A stretch of 64,000 nt of DNA from Vulcanisaeta moutnovskia 768-28 (lineage in GTDB: Archaea; Thermoproteota; Thermoprotei; Thermoproteales; Thermocladiaceae): NCBI RefSeq assembly GCF_000190315.1, contig NC_015151.1, positions 682,001-746,000 on the forward strand, written 5' to 3'. The notes under the pieces are model-generated. The model ran no database searches, was not told the origin of the DNA, and worked only from the letters and a program-made list of their open reading frames with translations. The translations under genes and the position numbers were made by a program. Shown piece by piece: positions 17,868 through 25,986 of this stretch (positions are counted from its first letter, which is position 1; each line of letters starts with the position of its first letter).

Positions 17868-18839
17868 ATGAACAAGGCACTACTAGTATTCAGGTTAAAG
17901 ATGGCACTTGCAATAATAGCAATATTACTATTGGGTGCGGCTTTTACGTATGGTGTCATTTTGTTACTAGATCCATCACTAGGTGGTGTTGCGTTAGTTA
18001 CGAGCTTAATAATAATGGCTTTCTTCTTAACATTACTACAATGGCTTATTGGACCGTTTTTGATAAATGCCATGTATAGAGCCCATGAGATTAAGCCTGG
18101 TGACCCAACCTATGGCTGGGTCTACGACATTATTGCCGATGTCGCTAGGGCTAATGGCTTCAAGAGTGTGCCGAAGGTCTATGTGGCTGATGTACCGTTT
18201 CCCAACGCTTTCGCTTACGGAAGCCCAATAGCTGGTAAGAGGGTTGCAATAACACTGCCTCTACTGAAGATATTGAAGCCAGGCGAGTTGAAGGCTGTTC
18301 TTGGTCATGAGATTGGCCACCTTAGGCATAGGGATGTTGAGGTTCTGATGGCTGTCGGACTATTGCCCACAGTTATTTACTGGCTTGGTTGGTCGCTTTG
18401 GTGGGGTGGTTGGTGGGGAGGTTGGTCAGGAGGCAGGAATAATAATGGTGGTTTACTGCTTCTCATAGGCCTGGTATTACTTGCCGTTAGCTTCCTATTC
18501 CAGTTATTTGTTCTGTACATAAATAGGTTAAGGGAGGCTTATGCCGATATTAATGGCGCATTGACTGTGGAGAATGGTGCACATAATCTTCAGAGAGCCC
18601 TTGCAAAGATAACGCTTTACATGGATCCAAACATGGTGAAGAAGACTACAAATGGTACATTAAGGATGTTGTTCTTTGCACCACCAGTTAGTGCTGAGTA
18701 TATTGAGAATAATGTTGATGACTTGATAGAGTATTGGAGACATTACAAGCCATCAATTTGGGAGGAGTTATTCATGACGCATCCGCATCCTGCAAAGAGG
18801 ATACAGATGCTTGATAGGTTAGCTGAGTCCTCACCGTAA
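17868..18839 (+). CDS. htpX: M48-family zinc metalloprotease HtpX
   Basis: A membrane protease of about 323 residues. Two N-terminal membrane segments (about 12-35 and 42-65) precede the catalytic domain with HEIGH (H147, E148, H151) and the third-ligand helix REAYADINGA. A Gly/Trp-rich loop (WWGGWWGGWSGG) and another hydrophobic hairpin lie between them. M48 membrane proteases degrade damaged membrane proteins. The start is set by the promoter (leaderless). A conserved C-terminal MTHPHPAKRI segment is present. Confidence 0.9.
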   Translation: MNKALLVFRLKMALAIIAILLLGAAFTYGVILLLDPSLGGVALVTSLIIMAFFLTLLQWLIGPFLINAMYRAHEIKPGDPTYGWVYDIIADVARANGFKSVPKVYVADVPFPNAFAYGSPIAGKRVAITLPLLKILKPGELKAVLGHEIGHLRHRDVEVLMAVGLLPTVIYWLGWSLWWGGWWGGWSGGRNNNGGLLLLIGLVLLAVSFLFQLFVLYINRLREAYADINGALTVENGAHNLQRALAKITLYMDPNMVKKTTNGTLRMLFFAPPVSAEYIENNVDDLIEYWRHYKPSIWEELFMTHPHPAKRIQMLDRLAESSP

Positions 18840-18883
18840 TTCTCATAATTAATTGAAAAATAAATTTAATTCATAAAAATTAT

Positions 18884-19207
18884 TTAATCTTCTTTTATGG
18901 CTGATTGGAGATAGAGGACCCTATATTTATCTCTAAATTTAAGTAAGGCGAAGGTAAATATTTGTTCACCGTTGATGTAATTACTAGTGGCTGTAACTCT
19001 CACGTACTTAGCGCTATTAATGTCCCTAGTCACATTACCATCTATGTCAAAGAGTGCTACATCGTTAATGCTTAATCCAATGCCCGTCAATGCATTCTTG
19101 ATACAATCTATCACTAATGACTCATCAATATCATAGCACCTACCGCCCATGAACTCGCTCATCACCCTACTATGTAATTCATATACTCGCTTGTCTAAAT
19201 TACTCAT
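18884..19207 (-). CDS. Hypothetical protein
   Basis: A 107-residue protein of unknown family. It has an acidic N-terminal half and a strand-rich C-terminal half, and is soluble. The ATG is 27 bp from a TATA-like element centred at about 19234 (minus sense), so the gene is probably expressed as a leaderless message. It converges with htpX. Confidence 0.55.
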   Translation of the reverse strand: MSNLDKRVYELHSRVMSEFMGGRCYDIDESLVIDCIKNALTGIGLSINDVALFDIDGNVTRDINSAKYVRVTATSNYINGEQIFTFALLKFRDKYRVLYLQSAIKED

Positions 19208-19348
19208 CTACATATCATCACTGTACCACTAAATATACCTTATCTGCTCGTTACTTACCGTAAAGTCAAATCTAAAGGATTCCTTATGGTAATTAGGAAT
19301 TATGAGCCTTAGGTAATGCTTATTTTTAACCAGGCACTATTTATTCTG

Positions 19349-19828
19349 ATGGAGGTCATAAATACAGGTAAGAACGTTATGGATATGCTCAATGATCTTC
19401 TCAATGATCTCAGTAGAGATGATTTATCACTTATTGAGAGATTGCCCTATGTACGAGAGTATGAAAGATATAGGGACGTGATTACAAACATACTTAGGGA
19501 ATTTCACATAGCGTTGGTCCTCGTTAGGGTAACGTTCAATGATGGTTCCCATAAAGGTTACGTATTCCTAATAAGGGGCGAAGGCGGTGAATTGGGCAAA
19601 ATACCTGCGTCAGGTATTGTTGAGGGTTATGTAGTGAGTGTGAAGGGCGGCGATAAGAGGAAGCTCTTATACAACCCAGTATCCTTTAGTAAATCTGATG
19701 ATGTTGCTGCGAGGATTATGGAATTCGCAAACATGTATAGAAAGGCTGAGGAAAGAATATCGCAACTCCAGCTACTTCGTGAAGCCGAGAAAGACTATGC
19801 TCTCTTTTATGAAGAGGCTGGTGATTAA
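19349..19828 (+). CDS. Hypothetical protein with C-terminal coiled-coil
   Basis: About 159 residues of unknown family. An N-terminal helical region (MDMLNDLLNDLSRDD) is followed by a strand-rich core with a GGELGKIPASGIVEGYVVSVKGG segment at its end, and the last 40 residues are predicted coiled coil. The start is ATG 19349, about 25 bp after a TATA-like atttttaa (19322-19329). An upstream ATG at 19316 would lie in the promoter. No partner is evident. Confidence 0.5.
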   Translation: MEVINTGKNVMDMLNDLLNDLSRDDLSLIERLPYVREYERYRDVITNILREFHIALVLVRVTFNDGSHKGYVFLIRGEGGELGKIPASGIVEGYVVSVKGGDKRKLLYNPVSFSKSDDVAARIMEFANMYRKAEERISQLQLLREAEKDYALFYEEAGD

Positions 19829-19892
19829 CGCATTTAAATTGCAGAATTAGTATTAAGTTCTGCATGACGATCACGCCCTTAACTGAGACCAC

Positions 19893-20957
19893 TTAATGAT
19901 GAGTACTGCCATGCTGATTACTCATTAACTGCACCTGAGACTTTAATCTATTCTTTATTTCCTTAATCATTAAGTAAGCCTCTTCAGGACTCGGTATCTT
20001 TGACTTAGTCTTATAATATCTATAGACCTCTTCCTCAAAGTTAAGCTCGGTCATTACACCCTTACTATTTAATGTTCTCATTGCATCCCAGGGATCCCTT
20101 GCATTAATCACTAAATTGGCTAGCGGTAAATCACTAATGATCTTCCTGAGGTCTAGGTAGTAAGTTATTGATGATGATATATCGAGCTTCACATTCTTAG
20201 TGCTTCCTCTTATCCCAACGTTTCCGTGATACCCCTTAGCAGCCCTATACACTAATCCACTGGCCTCTGTTACTGCCTTACTTAGAATGTCCTCAAGAAT
20301 CATTAAATCGCCTCGTGTTGGTCCATAGGCACCTAGAAATGCACACTTACTGGCTAATTGGCTTATTCTCATTAGCACGTAATCCCTATCTAACTCACCA
20401 TCAACACCAGGACCTGCAATACCAAGTACTACCTGGGCGCCAGTATAATCTTGAACCTTACTTAAAACAGCAACTGAGTAACTATCAGTAAGTGGGCTAT
20501 ATAGTCCATCCTCATTACCTAAGGCTAACACATCACCACCAACATCAATGCCTATTATGGCATCAAATCCATACTTATTCACATACGTACTTAATTCTCT
20601 AGCTACATCATTTACGGAGCCCGAAATGCTAATACCTAACCCATCATCCTTAATTACACTTAATACATTGGCTATTTGAGGTACAACACGCCTACCCTCC
20701 CTAATTGCATAAGTATCTCCATCAACCATAGCTAAATAATTACCAAAGACCTCGGCGTTTCGAAGCTCCTGCACTCTAATTGGCCCAGGTACAATATCAT
20801 TAATATATCTCTCCCAAAGAACTGCACCAAGCACGGCCTCCTTCCCCTCATTCACAGCAAGACTATATGTAATTGATGAACCGACAACATCGCCTCCACC
20901 GCCAATTCCAATTACCAAGACACTCCTAACATTAAGTCCAATAATTTCGTTAATCAC
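19893..20957 (-). CDS. DUF1152 family protein
   Basis: A 354-residue protein of the archaeal DUF1152 family. It begins with a Rossmann-like glycine loop (VLVIGIGGGGDVVGSSITY) followed by LGAVLWERYINDIVPGPI, and has a central acidic GIDVGGDVLALGNEDGLYSPLTDS segment. Biochemical function is unknown; the loops suggest nucleotide or sugar-phosphate binding. GTG start, 26 bp from a TATA box (20980-20987, minus sense). The last 25 residues are low in conservation and end HGSTHH. Confidence 0.75.
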   Translation of the reverse strand: MINEIIGLNVRSVLVIGIGGGGDVVGSSITYSLAVNEGKEAVLGAVLWERYINDIVPGPIRVQELRNAEVFGNYLAMVDGDTYAIREGRRVVPQIANVLSVIKDDGLGISISGSVNDVARELSTYVNKYGFDAIIGIDVGGDVLALGNEDGLYSPLTDSYSVAVLSKVQDYTGAQVVLGIAGPGVDGELDRDYVLMRISQLASKCAFLGAYGPTRGDLMILEDILSKAVTEASGLVYRAAKGYHGNVGIRGSTKNVKLDISSSITYYLDLRKIISDLPLANLVINARDPWDAMRTLNSKGVMTELNFEEEVYRYYKTKSKIPSPEEAYLMIKEIKNRLKSQVQLMSNQHGSTHH

Positions 20958-21022
20958 GGATTAAAGGTTGTGCCTTATTATTTAAATGCATTAACTTAAT
21001 TAGTTCCTCTAGAATTTAGTCA

Positions 21023-21823
21023 TTATTTGTTATTACTAATTATTCCATTAATTGTGAAGTAATATGTATTATTTACATACTTATTAATAATTATTGTGAC
21101 GTAAAAACTACCAGTGATTTTCGCGAATTCACTACATAGTTTTTCGCTTGGTGAAACGTATAAAGTGTAATCTATTATTCCAACGTAAATGGTGTAGTTA
21201 CGCGTTCGCTGGGTCATACTAAAAACACCTGTATAATGAAGTGTGATATTTATGTTATCATAATTATGATTAATCTTGCTCATTAATTCCTTGCTTAAAC
21301 CCTCAGAGGTCTCTGTTATATTATCGGCATGTATTGTTATATTTTCTCTCAAGTCATTAACGATATTATTGACTAATTGTGAATAGTAACATAAATTGAA
21401 TGGATACACGGTAGTAATCGTTCCCTCAATACTATTAGATTGGATAAGTGCTTGAATTGTTATCTGGTAAATTGTTACATTTCCTTCTCCATAAATCTCA
21501 TAATTAATCACTCTATATCTTGCGATATTTCCTGTTTTATTACTAATAATATTGAGGGCTTCACTTAACATATTCGTCATATTCATAGCAATAATGCTAC
21601 ATGAATAATTCATTGGATTCGCAATAAGCATGCATGCATTATTCCGTAATATCTGGGGTAATGTATTATTCAGTTGCTTAAATACGTTCGTCGACAATAG
21701 GTAATTATTCTCAAGGGTTAATGCCCTCGATGTCTCATTATTTACGTAATTCATTAAGTACGTGGTTAATACAATCATTACCAGTAATACTATTAGTATG
21801 GGTAGTAACGATTTATAAATCAT
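21023..21823 (-). CDS. Membrane-anchored extracellular protein, operon gene 4
   Basis: A 266-residue protein with one N-terminal membrane helix (about 5-28) and a long Asn/Thr/Ile-rich extracellular part with about fifteen N-x-S/T sites and three or four cysteines. No family is recognised. The ATG has a GGTGAT Shine-Dalgarno sequence 5 nt upstream. It is the last and largest of four tightly packed genes, all with a single N-terminal membrane helix; the set may build a surface appendage (inference). Confidence 0.6.
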   Translation of the reverse strand: MIYKSLLPILIVLLVMIVLTTYLMNYVNNETSRALTLENNYLLSTNVFKQLNNTLPQILRNNACMLIANPMNYSCSIIAMNMTNMLSEALNIISNKTGNIARYRVINYEIYGEGNVTIYQITIQALIQSNSIEGTITTVYPFNLCYYSQLVNNIVNDLRENITIHADNITETSEGLSKELMSKINHNYDNINITLHYTGVFSMTQRTRNYTIYVGIIDYTLYVSPSEKLCSEFAKITGSFYVTIIINKYVNNTYYFTINGIISNNK

Positions 21824-21828
21824 TTACA

Positions 21829-22137
21829 TCACCTAGTATAAGTAACGTAAACATTAACCTCCAACTGCGAGTTGTTAACCGTGATCCTTGGACATATAAT
21901 TAAATAATTACTCGATATTACCTCATCAGTTATTATTATGTGATCGAGATCAGCATCGCCCGTAAAATTACCTAATTGGCATTTGGTGAATAGGTAAGTT
22001 CCCATGGATGCCTTATAATCAATTATAGAGAGTTTTACCAGTAGGTTTGTCAGGAATATGGCGAAAATGAGTATTACGATTACTAGGGTTATGGAGATCA
22101 ACATGTCAGGAAATATTAAGGAATCTGCGAGTGCCAT
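21829..22137 (-). CDS. Small membrane-anchored protein, operon gene 3
   Basis: A 102-residue protein: a membrane helix at about residues 13-35, then an extracellular domain with two cysteines (KCQLGNF, YLIICPRI) that could form a disulfide. Unknown family. The ATG follows GGTGATC by about 5 nt and overlaps the end of gene 2 by 32 bp; an internal ATG at 22104 lacks a ribosome-binding site. The stop lies 5 bp before gene 4. Confidence 0.58.
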   Translation of the reverse strand: MALADSLIFPDMLISITLVIVILIFAIFLTNLLVKLSIIDYKASMGTYLFTKCQLGNFTGDADLDHIIITDEVISSNYLIICPRITVNNSQLEVNVYVTYTR

Positions 22138-22267
22138 TCATGATCACCACGGCGTAATTACTAACGGAGCCTGTTAGGTATAGTATATTTAATATGAAAC
22201 CTGTTATCATAATGATCATGATCAGAATCATCAGTATTAGGACTGATGTTAATAGATATCTAATCAT
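22106..22267 (-). CDS. Small single-helix membrane protein, operon gene 2
   Basis: A 53-residue protein that is almost entirely one long hydrophobic helix (residues 4-32) with a short polar tail. ATG 22267 overlaps the stop of gene 1 in an ATGA junction and is preceded by GGTGATC, so it is preferred to the upstream in-frame GTG at 22288. No family recognised. Confidence 0.55.
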   Translation of the reverse strand: MIRYLLTSVLILMILIMIIMITGFILNILYLTGSVSNYAVVIMNGTRRFLNIS

Positions 22268-22449
22268 TTGATCACCCCATTGATCCACTGAATAATGGTA
22301 TTAAGTTCCTTGATCAATAGAATATTATTTCTCAATAATTCCGCATATAATGTGGCAATGATTATCGACAATATCGTAGATACTACCATGAGTATTAATG
22401 CGCCATATTCCTGGAAAAGTATGTTCATTAGTTCCTCAAGAAGTTTCAC
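22264..22449 (-). CDS. Small single-helix membrane protein, operon gene 1
   Basis: A 61-residue protein: an amphipathic N-terminus ending FQEYGALILMVV, a membrane helix (about 17-38) and a hydrophilic C-terminal helix. The Glu just before the hydrophobic stretch recalls type IV and TadE-like pilin N-termini, but the K/R-G peptidase site of prepilins is missing. GTG start, 25 bp from a TATA box (22471-22478), so it opens the operon as a leaderless mRNA. Confidence 0.55.
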   Translation of the reverse strand: MKLLEELMNILFQEYGALILMVVSTILSIIIATLYAELLRNNILLIKELNTIIQWINGVIK

Positions 22450-22470
22450 AATTAATTACTCCACAGCTCA

Positions 22471-22478
22471 ATATATAA
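22471..22478 (-). promoter_or_regulatory. TATA box of the four-gene membrane operon
   Basis: On the minus strand this reads TTATATAT, centred 25 bp before GTG 22449. The following three genes instead have GGTGAT-type Shine-Dalgarno sites. Confidence 0.55.
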
Positions 22479-22483
22479 GTCAC

Positions 22484-25400
22484 TCAGGGATTCGACGATT
22501 TAAATAATGACGTACTGCTAATTACGTGGTTTATTAAACGCCTAATCTCATCAGCCAAGTATCTCCTGCACTCAATTTCGAGAACCTCACCCTTAACATG
22601 CCTCTCCTCACTCAGCGCCTCCTCAATGGTGTTCCTAGCCACTACTTCGTAGATTCTCGCCTCAACCTTATCATCACTAGCCCTAACAACACGACCAATC
22701 CTCTGGATCATCTGCCTTCGGGAACCAGTCCCGGAGAGAATAATTGCTACATCCGCATCAGGCACATCAATACCCTCATCAAGAACCGTTGTCGCCACAA
22801 TGACCTTATACGCACCCCTGGCAAACGCCTTAAATATCGAGTCCCTATCACTTGTCTTGGAGGTTATTAATGTAATAATTGGCCCCAACTCTTCCTTAAG
22901 GACTTTATACAACTCCTCAGCCTGCCTTATGAATTGTGTGAAGACAATAATCTTACTACCAATACCAACCTCAGCCTTCACTATTTCCTTAGTAATACTA
23001 ATCTTGGCGCTGGCTACGCTGGCTATGTTCCTCAGAACAATCGCATTATCACCAGCCCTCTCATAGTCCCTCCTTTCCTCAGGCGTTAGGTCAACGTATA
23101 TCCTGAAATGCCTAACAGGAACAACCAACCTAGCCTCAACCATATCCCTATAATCAGCCTGAAACACAACGTCACCAGAACTCAGGAAAATCAAATGCTC
23201 ATTACTATCACTTCTCTTTGGCGTAGCAGACAAAGCCAACCTAAACGGCGCTCTAAGCCTAAACGCAACCTCCTTAAAGGTATCGGCAGGAACATGATGA
23301 CAATTATGCACTACTACCCCATCAGCCACGAAACTATGATCCTCCTCTACCTCAATGTCATAAACGAATTCACCTTCCCTGGAAATGCCTCCAGTGCTAT
23401 CGGTTTGATCAATTCCAGGAATTTCTTCGCCTCCCTCATATTCGGTGTATGTAGGAAGTAGTAATTGCGATATTGTGAAATGCTGAATGTTAGGTCCCAA
23501 TTCGTCTTTAACTACTGTACCAGCTCCCTGTTCTCCTTCAAGGTATAACCCTCCGTATGAAGAGAAATTGCGATATAACCATTTTTCCCCATACTTATTG
23601 ACCCATCGTCCAGGAACCAAACTGCCAATGCTATCGGAGTATTTATCATATTCAGGAACTCCCTGGTTATTGTTTTCCGCCCATTTACGTAAGCCACCTT
23701 GTAAATCTCCGTTAGCTCTGGATGGCAGATAGTTTGAAATCTGTAGACGTCCCCGTAAGCCCCGTACTTCGTATTCCTTTCCAACCTTGGTGGCGACTTC
23801 ACGATATTTTTTAGTTTCGAGTACTTCCACATTAAGTACTCGTACTGGGATAAAGCATGAACCACCGTTAGTCTTGCATTCTTCGCCCTTGGTGGTGGAA
23901 TTGATAGATACCCATCCCCAAGTACCGTACCTAACACTATTTCCCTCTGTTCTTCCGTCAATCTCGGTAATGAAGCTAATCTCCTCTCCTCCCTCATTCT
24001 TACCATATTCCTTATTTGCTGAACTCCCTCTTCTCTGTGAAGTAGCCACCGTTTCTGAGACCTCATCCCTTGAAGCTCTGAGTTGTGAGCCGTCACGTAA
24101 TGTCCCCCAAGGGCTTGAACCGTCTTGAATTCTTTCCCGCAAATTCTGCATTTGTACATCATAAAAGTATACCACATCGCCTCTCTTTAACGTTATCGCT
24201 TGTTTCCATCCATCCTTAGTTAGGACCAGGTGATCCTCAGTTAATACTATCTCTCCCCTTTCATGAGTAACTCTTACTAACCTCTTAATGAGTGGTATCT
24301 TGAAGTAGTTCGTTATACGCATAAAGCGTCCTTTATGCGTCAGAACCTTCACTGGTAAGCGCTTCTCCACGACCTCACCTATGGGCATTAATCCTCTATC
24401 TGTGACTATCAATGCATCGTAAGGTAAGCATTCATCAAACACCACCATGTCGAACTTATCGCTTATTTCTGCTATTTTATTAACGGCTGAGTTGTAAATT
24501 GCCACAGTGACCTCCCTAATATCGTCAAAACCACCACCTAGCCTACCTGCCTTTATGCCTAAGTGCCTCATTATTCTCTCGTACCACTGGTTCATTAATT
24601 CCTCCGTAATTACCAGGATTATTGTCGGTACCTTAGTAACGGCTAGAGCTTTGAGTGCTATGAAGGTTTTTCCACCGCCGGTTGGTACGACGATGGTACC
24701 TCTCTTACCGGCCTTCAGCCAGGAATCGAGGGCCTTTTCCTGAAAGGGTAGGAGCTTTATTTCATCCTTAGGTATTTGTATGGTTCTTGGACTCCATGGG
24801 ACCTCAGAAACCCTATAGCCACTCTTTACCAGCATGTCCTTAATCGTCTCTCTGATGAATACGGGGAATCTAATGATGACTTTATCCTCAGCTCTTACTA
24901 TATCGTCCTTGCGTATAAGCCTCAAATCATACTTATTCAGGTTACCCTCCTTATCAACTACGTAGTACGGTATGGTCAAACCCCTCAACTTATCATAAAG
25001 TTCCCTGGATAGAAAGTGTAGCTCGGCTCCATCAAGGCTGAGCTTGGCGGTCCACCACTCAGTCCTCCTCATGAATAATTCCCTCAACTTATTACTGGCC
25101 AGGGCAAACTCCCGAGCCCTCTTAAGGGCAAGTTCCACGTCGCCAATCACCGCCTTACCAATGAGTAACTGCCTAATACTCTCCACGGCTTTATCAACGT
25201 ACTCCTCATATGAAGATACACTGCCTATGTGATTCCTATCATTTTTAATGAAATCCCTGATTAGGCATGATAGTGAAATAATGAATAAGCCACCCTCCTC
25301 ACCCAACACACAGTCGTTAGGTATGGATCCGAGACTCCCTAAATCCTCGACACCGATTACGCCACCTGACGAGTTTACGAGTATAGCCCTCATTAATTTC

Positions 25401-25612
25401 TCAACCTCCTCACTAGTCAGCTCCAGCAGGTCCTTCAGCTCTCTAATTAATGAAACCGAGTAAACCTTGCCAGTCCAATACTCACCATTCCACCTAAAGC
25501 CCAGCTCCTTCAACCTATCCTTAACCCTCGATACCCTATCCCACGGCCACTCCCTCCTAATCTCAACATCGCCATTAATGACAACCCTAAATCGCATTTT
25601 ATGAATAGCCAA
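22484..25612 (-). CDS. xpb: XPB-type DNA helicase carrying an intein
   Basis: A 1042-codon frame whose extein parts total 666 residues. This is an archaeal XPB/Ercc3-like superfamily 2 helicase, which unwinds or translocates DNA in repair and transcription-related processes. An N-terminal damage-recognition-like region comes first, then the Walker A loop VVPTGGGKT (K315, T316), Walker B VVFDE...CHH, ALSATPKR (motif III), and motif VI MIQRIGRVVRA near the end. An intein spans residues 395-770, splitting the DECHH box after Glu394; splicing must restore it. The Bax1 nuclease partner is not adjacent. Confidence 0.92.
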   Translation of the reverse strand: MAIHKMRFRVVINGDVEIRREWPWDRVSRVKDRLKELGFRWNGEYWTGKVYSVSLIRELKDLLELTSEEVEKLMRAILVNSSGGVIGVEDLGSLGSIPNDCVLGEEGGLFIISLSCLIRDFIKNDRNHIGSVSSYEEYVDKAVESIRQLLIGKAVIGDVELALKRAREFALASNKLRELFMRRTEWWTAKLSLDGAELHFLSRELYDKLRGLTIPYYVVDKEGNLNKYDLRLIRKDDIVRAEDKVIIRFPVFIRETIKDMLVKSGYRVSEVPWSPRTIQIPKDEIKLLPFQEKALDSWLKAGKRGTIVVPTGGGKTFIALKALAVTKVPTIILVITEELMNQWYERIMRHLGIKAGRLGGGFDDIREVTVAIYNSAVNKIAEISDKFDMVVFDECLPYDALIVTDRGLMPIGEVVEKRLPVKVLTHKGRFMRITNYFKIPLIKRLVRVTHERGEIVLTEDHLVLTKDGWKQAITLKRGDVVYFYDVQMQNLRERIQDGSSPWGTLRDGSQLRASRDEVSETVATSQRRGSSANKEYGKNEGGEEISFITEIDGRTEGNSVRYGTWGWVSINSTTKGEECKTNGGSCFIPVRVLNVEVLETKKYREVATKVGKEYEVRGLRGRLQISNYLPSRANGDLQGGLRKWAENNNQGVPEYDKYSDSIGSLVPGRWVNKYGEKWLYRNFSSYGGLYLEGEQGAGTVVKDELGPNIQHFTISQLLLPTYTEYEGGEEIPGIDQTDSTGGISREGEFVYDIEVEEDHSFVADGVVVHNCHHVPADTFKEVAFRLRAPFRLALSATPKRSDSNEHLIFLSSGDVVFQADYRDMVEARLVVPVRHFRIYVDLTPEERRDYERAGDNAIVLRNIASVASAKISITKEIVKAEVGIGSKIIVFTQFIRQAEELYKVLKEELGPIITLITSKTSDRDSIFKAFARGAYKVIVATTVLDEGIDVPDADVAIILSGTGSRRQMIQRIGRVVRASDDKVEARIYEVVARNTIEEALSEERHVKGEVLEIECRRYLADEIRRLINHVISSTSLFKSSNP
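23303..24430 (-). mobile_element. Intein in XPB Walker B motif
   Basis: A 376-codon insertion between Glu394 and the Cys of CHH. Block A is CLPYDALIVTDRG with Cys1. Block B is GEIVLTEDHLVLTKDGW with the TxxH motif. Blocks F/G are VYDIEVEEDHSFVADG then VVVHN, followed by Cys+1 of the extein. These are the residues of a standard self-splicing intein. The middle, about residues 479-745 in the helicase frame, is hydrophilic low-complexity sequence without the usual endonuclease motifs; the endonuclease is found in the +1 frame of the same DNA. Confidence 0.92.
23512..24177 (-). CDS. Out-of-frame LAGLIDADG homing endonuclease nested in the intein
   Basis: 221 codons in the +1 frame relative to the helicase. 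A C2H2 zinc finger (YKCRICGKEFK...GGHYVTAHN, about 8-31) is followed by LAGLIDADG_2-type motifs: REIVLGTVLGDGYLS and LAVWFLDDGSIS, with the catalytic Asp in both. The frame has its own ATG preceded by GAGAGG, and an in-frame TAA lies four codons upstream. It ends at TAG 23512, but the same frame continues past TAG for about 50 codons with family-like sequence (ISQYRNYYFLHTPN, FLELIKPI). The stop therefore probably truncates the last helix. It may be separately translated or decaying. Confidence 0.75.
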   Translation of the reverse strand: MWYTFMMYKCRICGKEFKTVQALGGHYVTAHNSELQGMRSQKRWLLHREEGVQQIRNMVRMREERRLASLPRLTEEQREIVLGTVLGDGYLSIPPPRAKNARLTVVHALSQYEYLMWKYSKLKNIVKSPPRLERNTKYGAYGDVYRFQTICHPELTEIYKVAYVNGRKTITREFLNMINTPIALAVWFLDDGSISMGKNGYIAISLHTEGYTLKENRELVQ

Positions 25613-25983
25613 TATAACTGGAGTTTAAATCCATATTTTAAACTTGAATTTAAAAATGAGTAATCATCATTTACGAAGCTGGCACGTATTACCACACTTA
25701 TTAAGCAGTCCTGAGTTTCCCACGACCTAAGCCCACTCCTTACTATTTACGGCAGTACTAATCTATCAATAGATCATTGATCTCAATTACTCTAATGTTA
25801 ATAATCACGACCTTGGAAATAATTAGGCACGGTTCAGGAGGAACCTGGAAACTATGACTAACGCCTGAATAAGACGAGCGAGGCACTGTTAAGGGTTGAT
25901 AAGCCCGTGTAGGTTATTTTCAACCTCGCTCGAACCACTTTTTAAGAATAGGCGAAGTAAAAAATCCCGTAAATTAATAACTC
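25613..25983. other. Gap with XPB promoter and a long inverted repeat
   Basis: About 370 bp. The left part holds AT-rich elements upstream of XPB. The right part holds the perfect 9-bp arms CGAGCGAGG (25875-25883) and CCTCGCTCG (25924-25932), with GGTTGA/TCAACC as a nested pair. A TATA-like tttttaag at 25938-25945 serves the next gene. No ORF is supported. Confidence 0.5.
25875..25932. repeat. 9-bp inverted repeat ahead of the surface-protein gene
   Basis: CGAGCGAGG and CCTCGCTCG are exact reverse complements 40 bp apart, just upstream of the TATA element of the secreted-protein gene. It may be a regulatory hairpin or operator; the function is unknown. Confidence 0.5.
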
Positions 25984-25986
25984 TTG

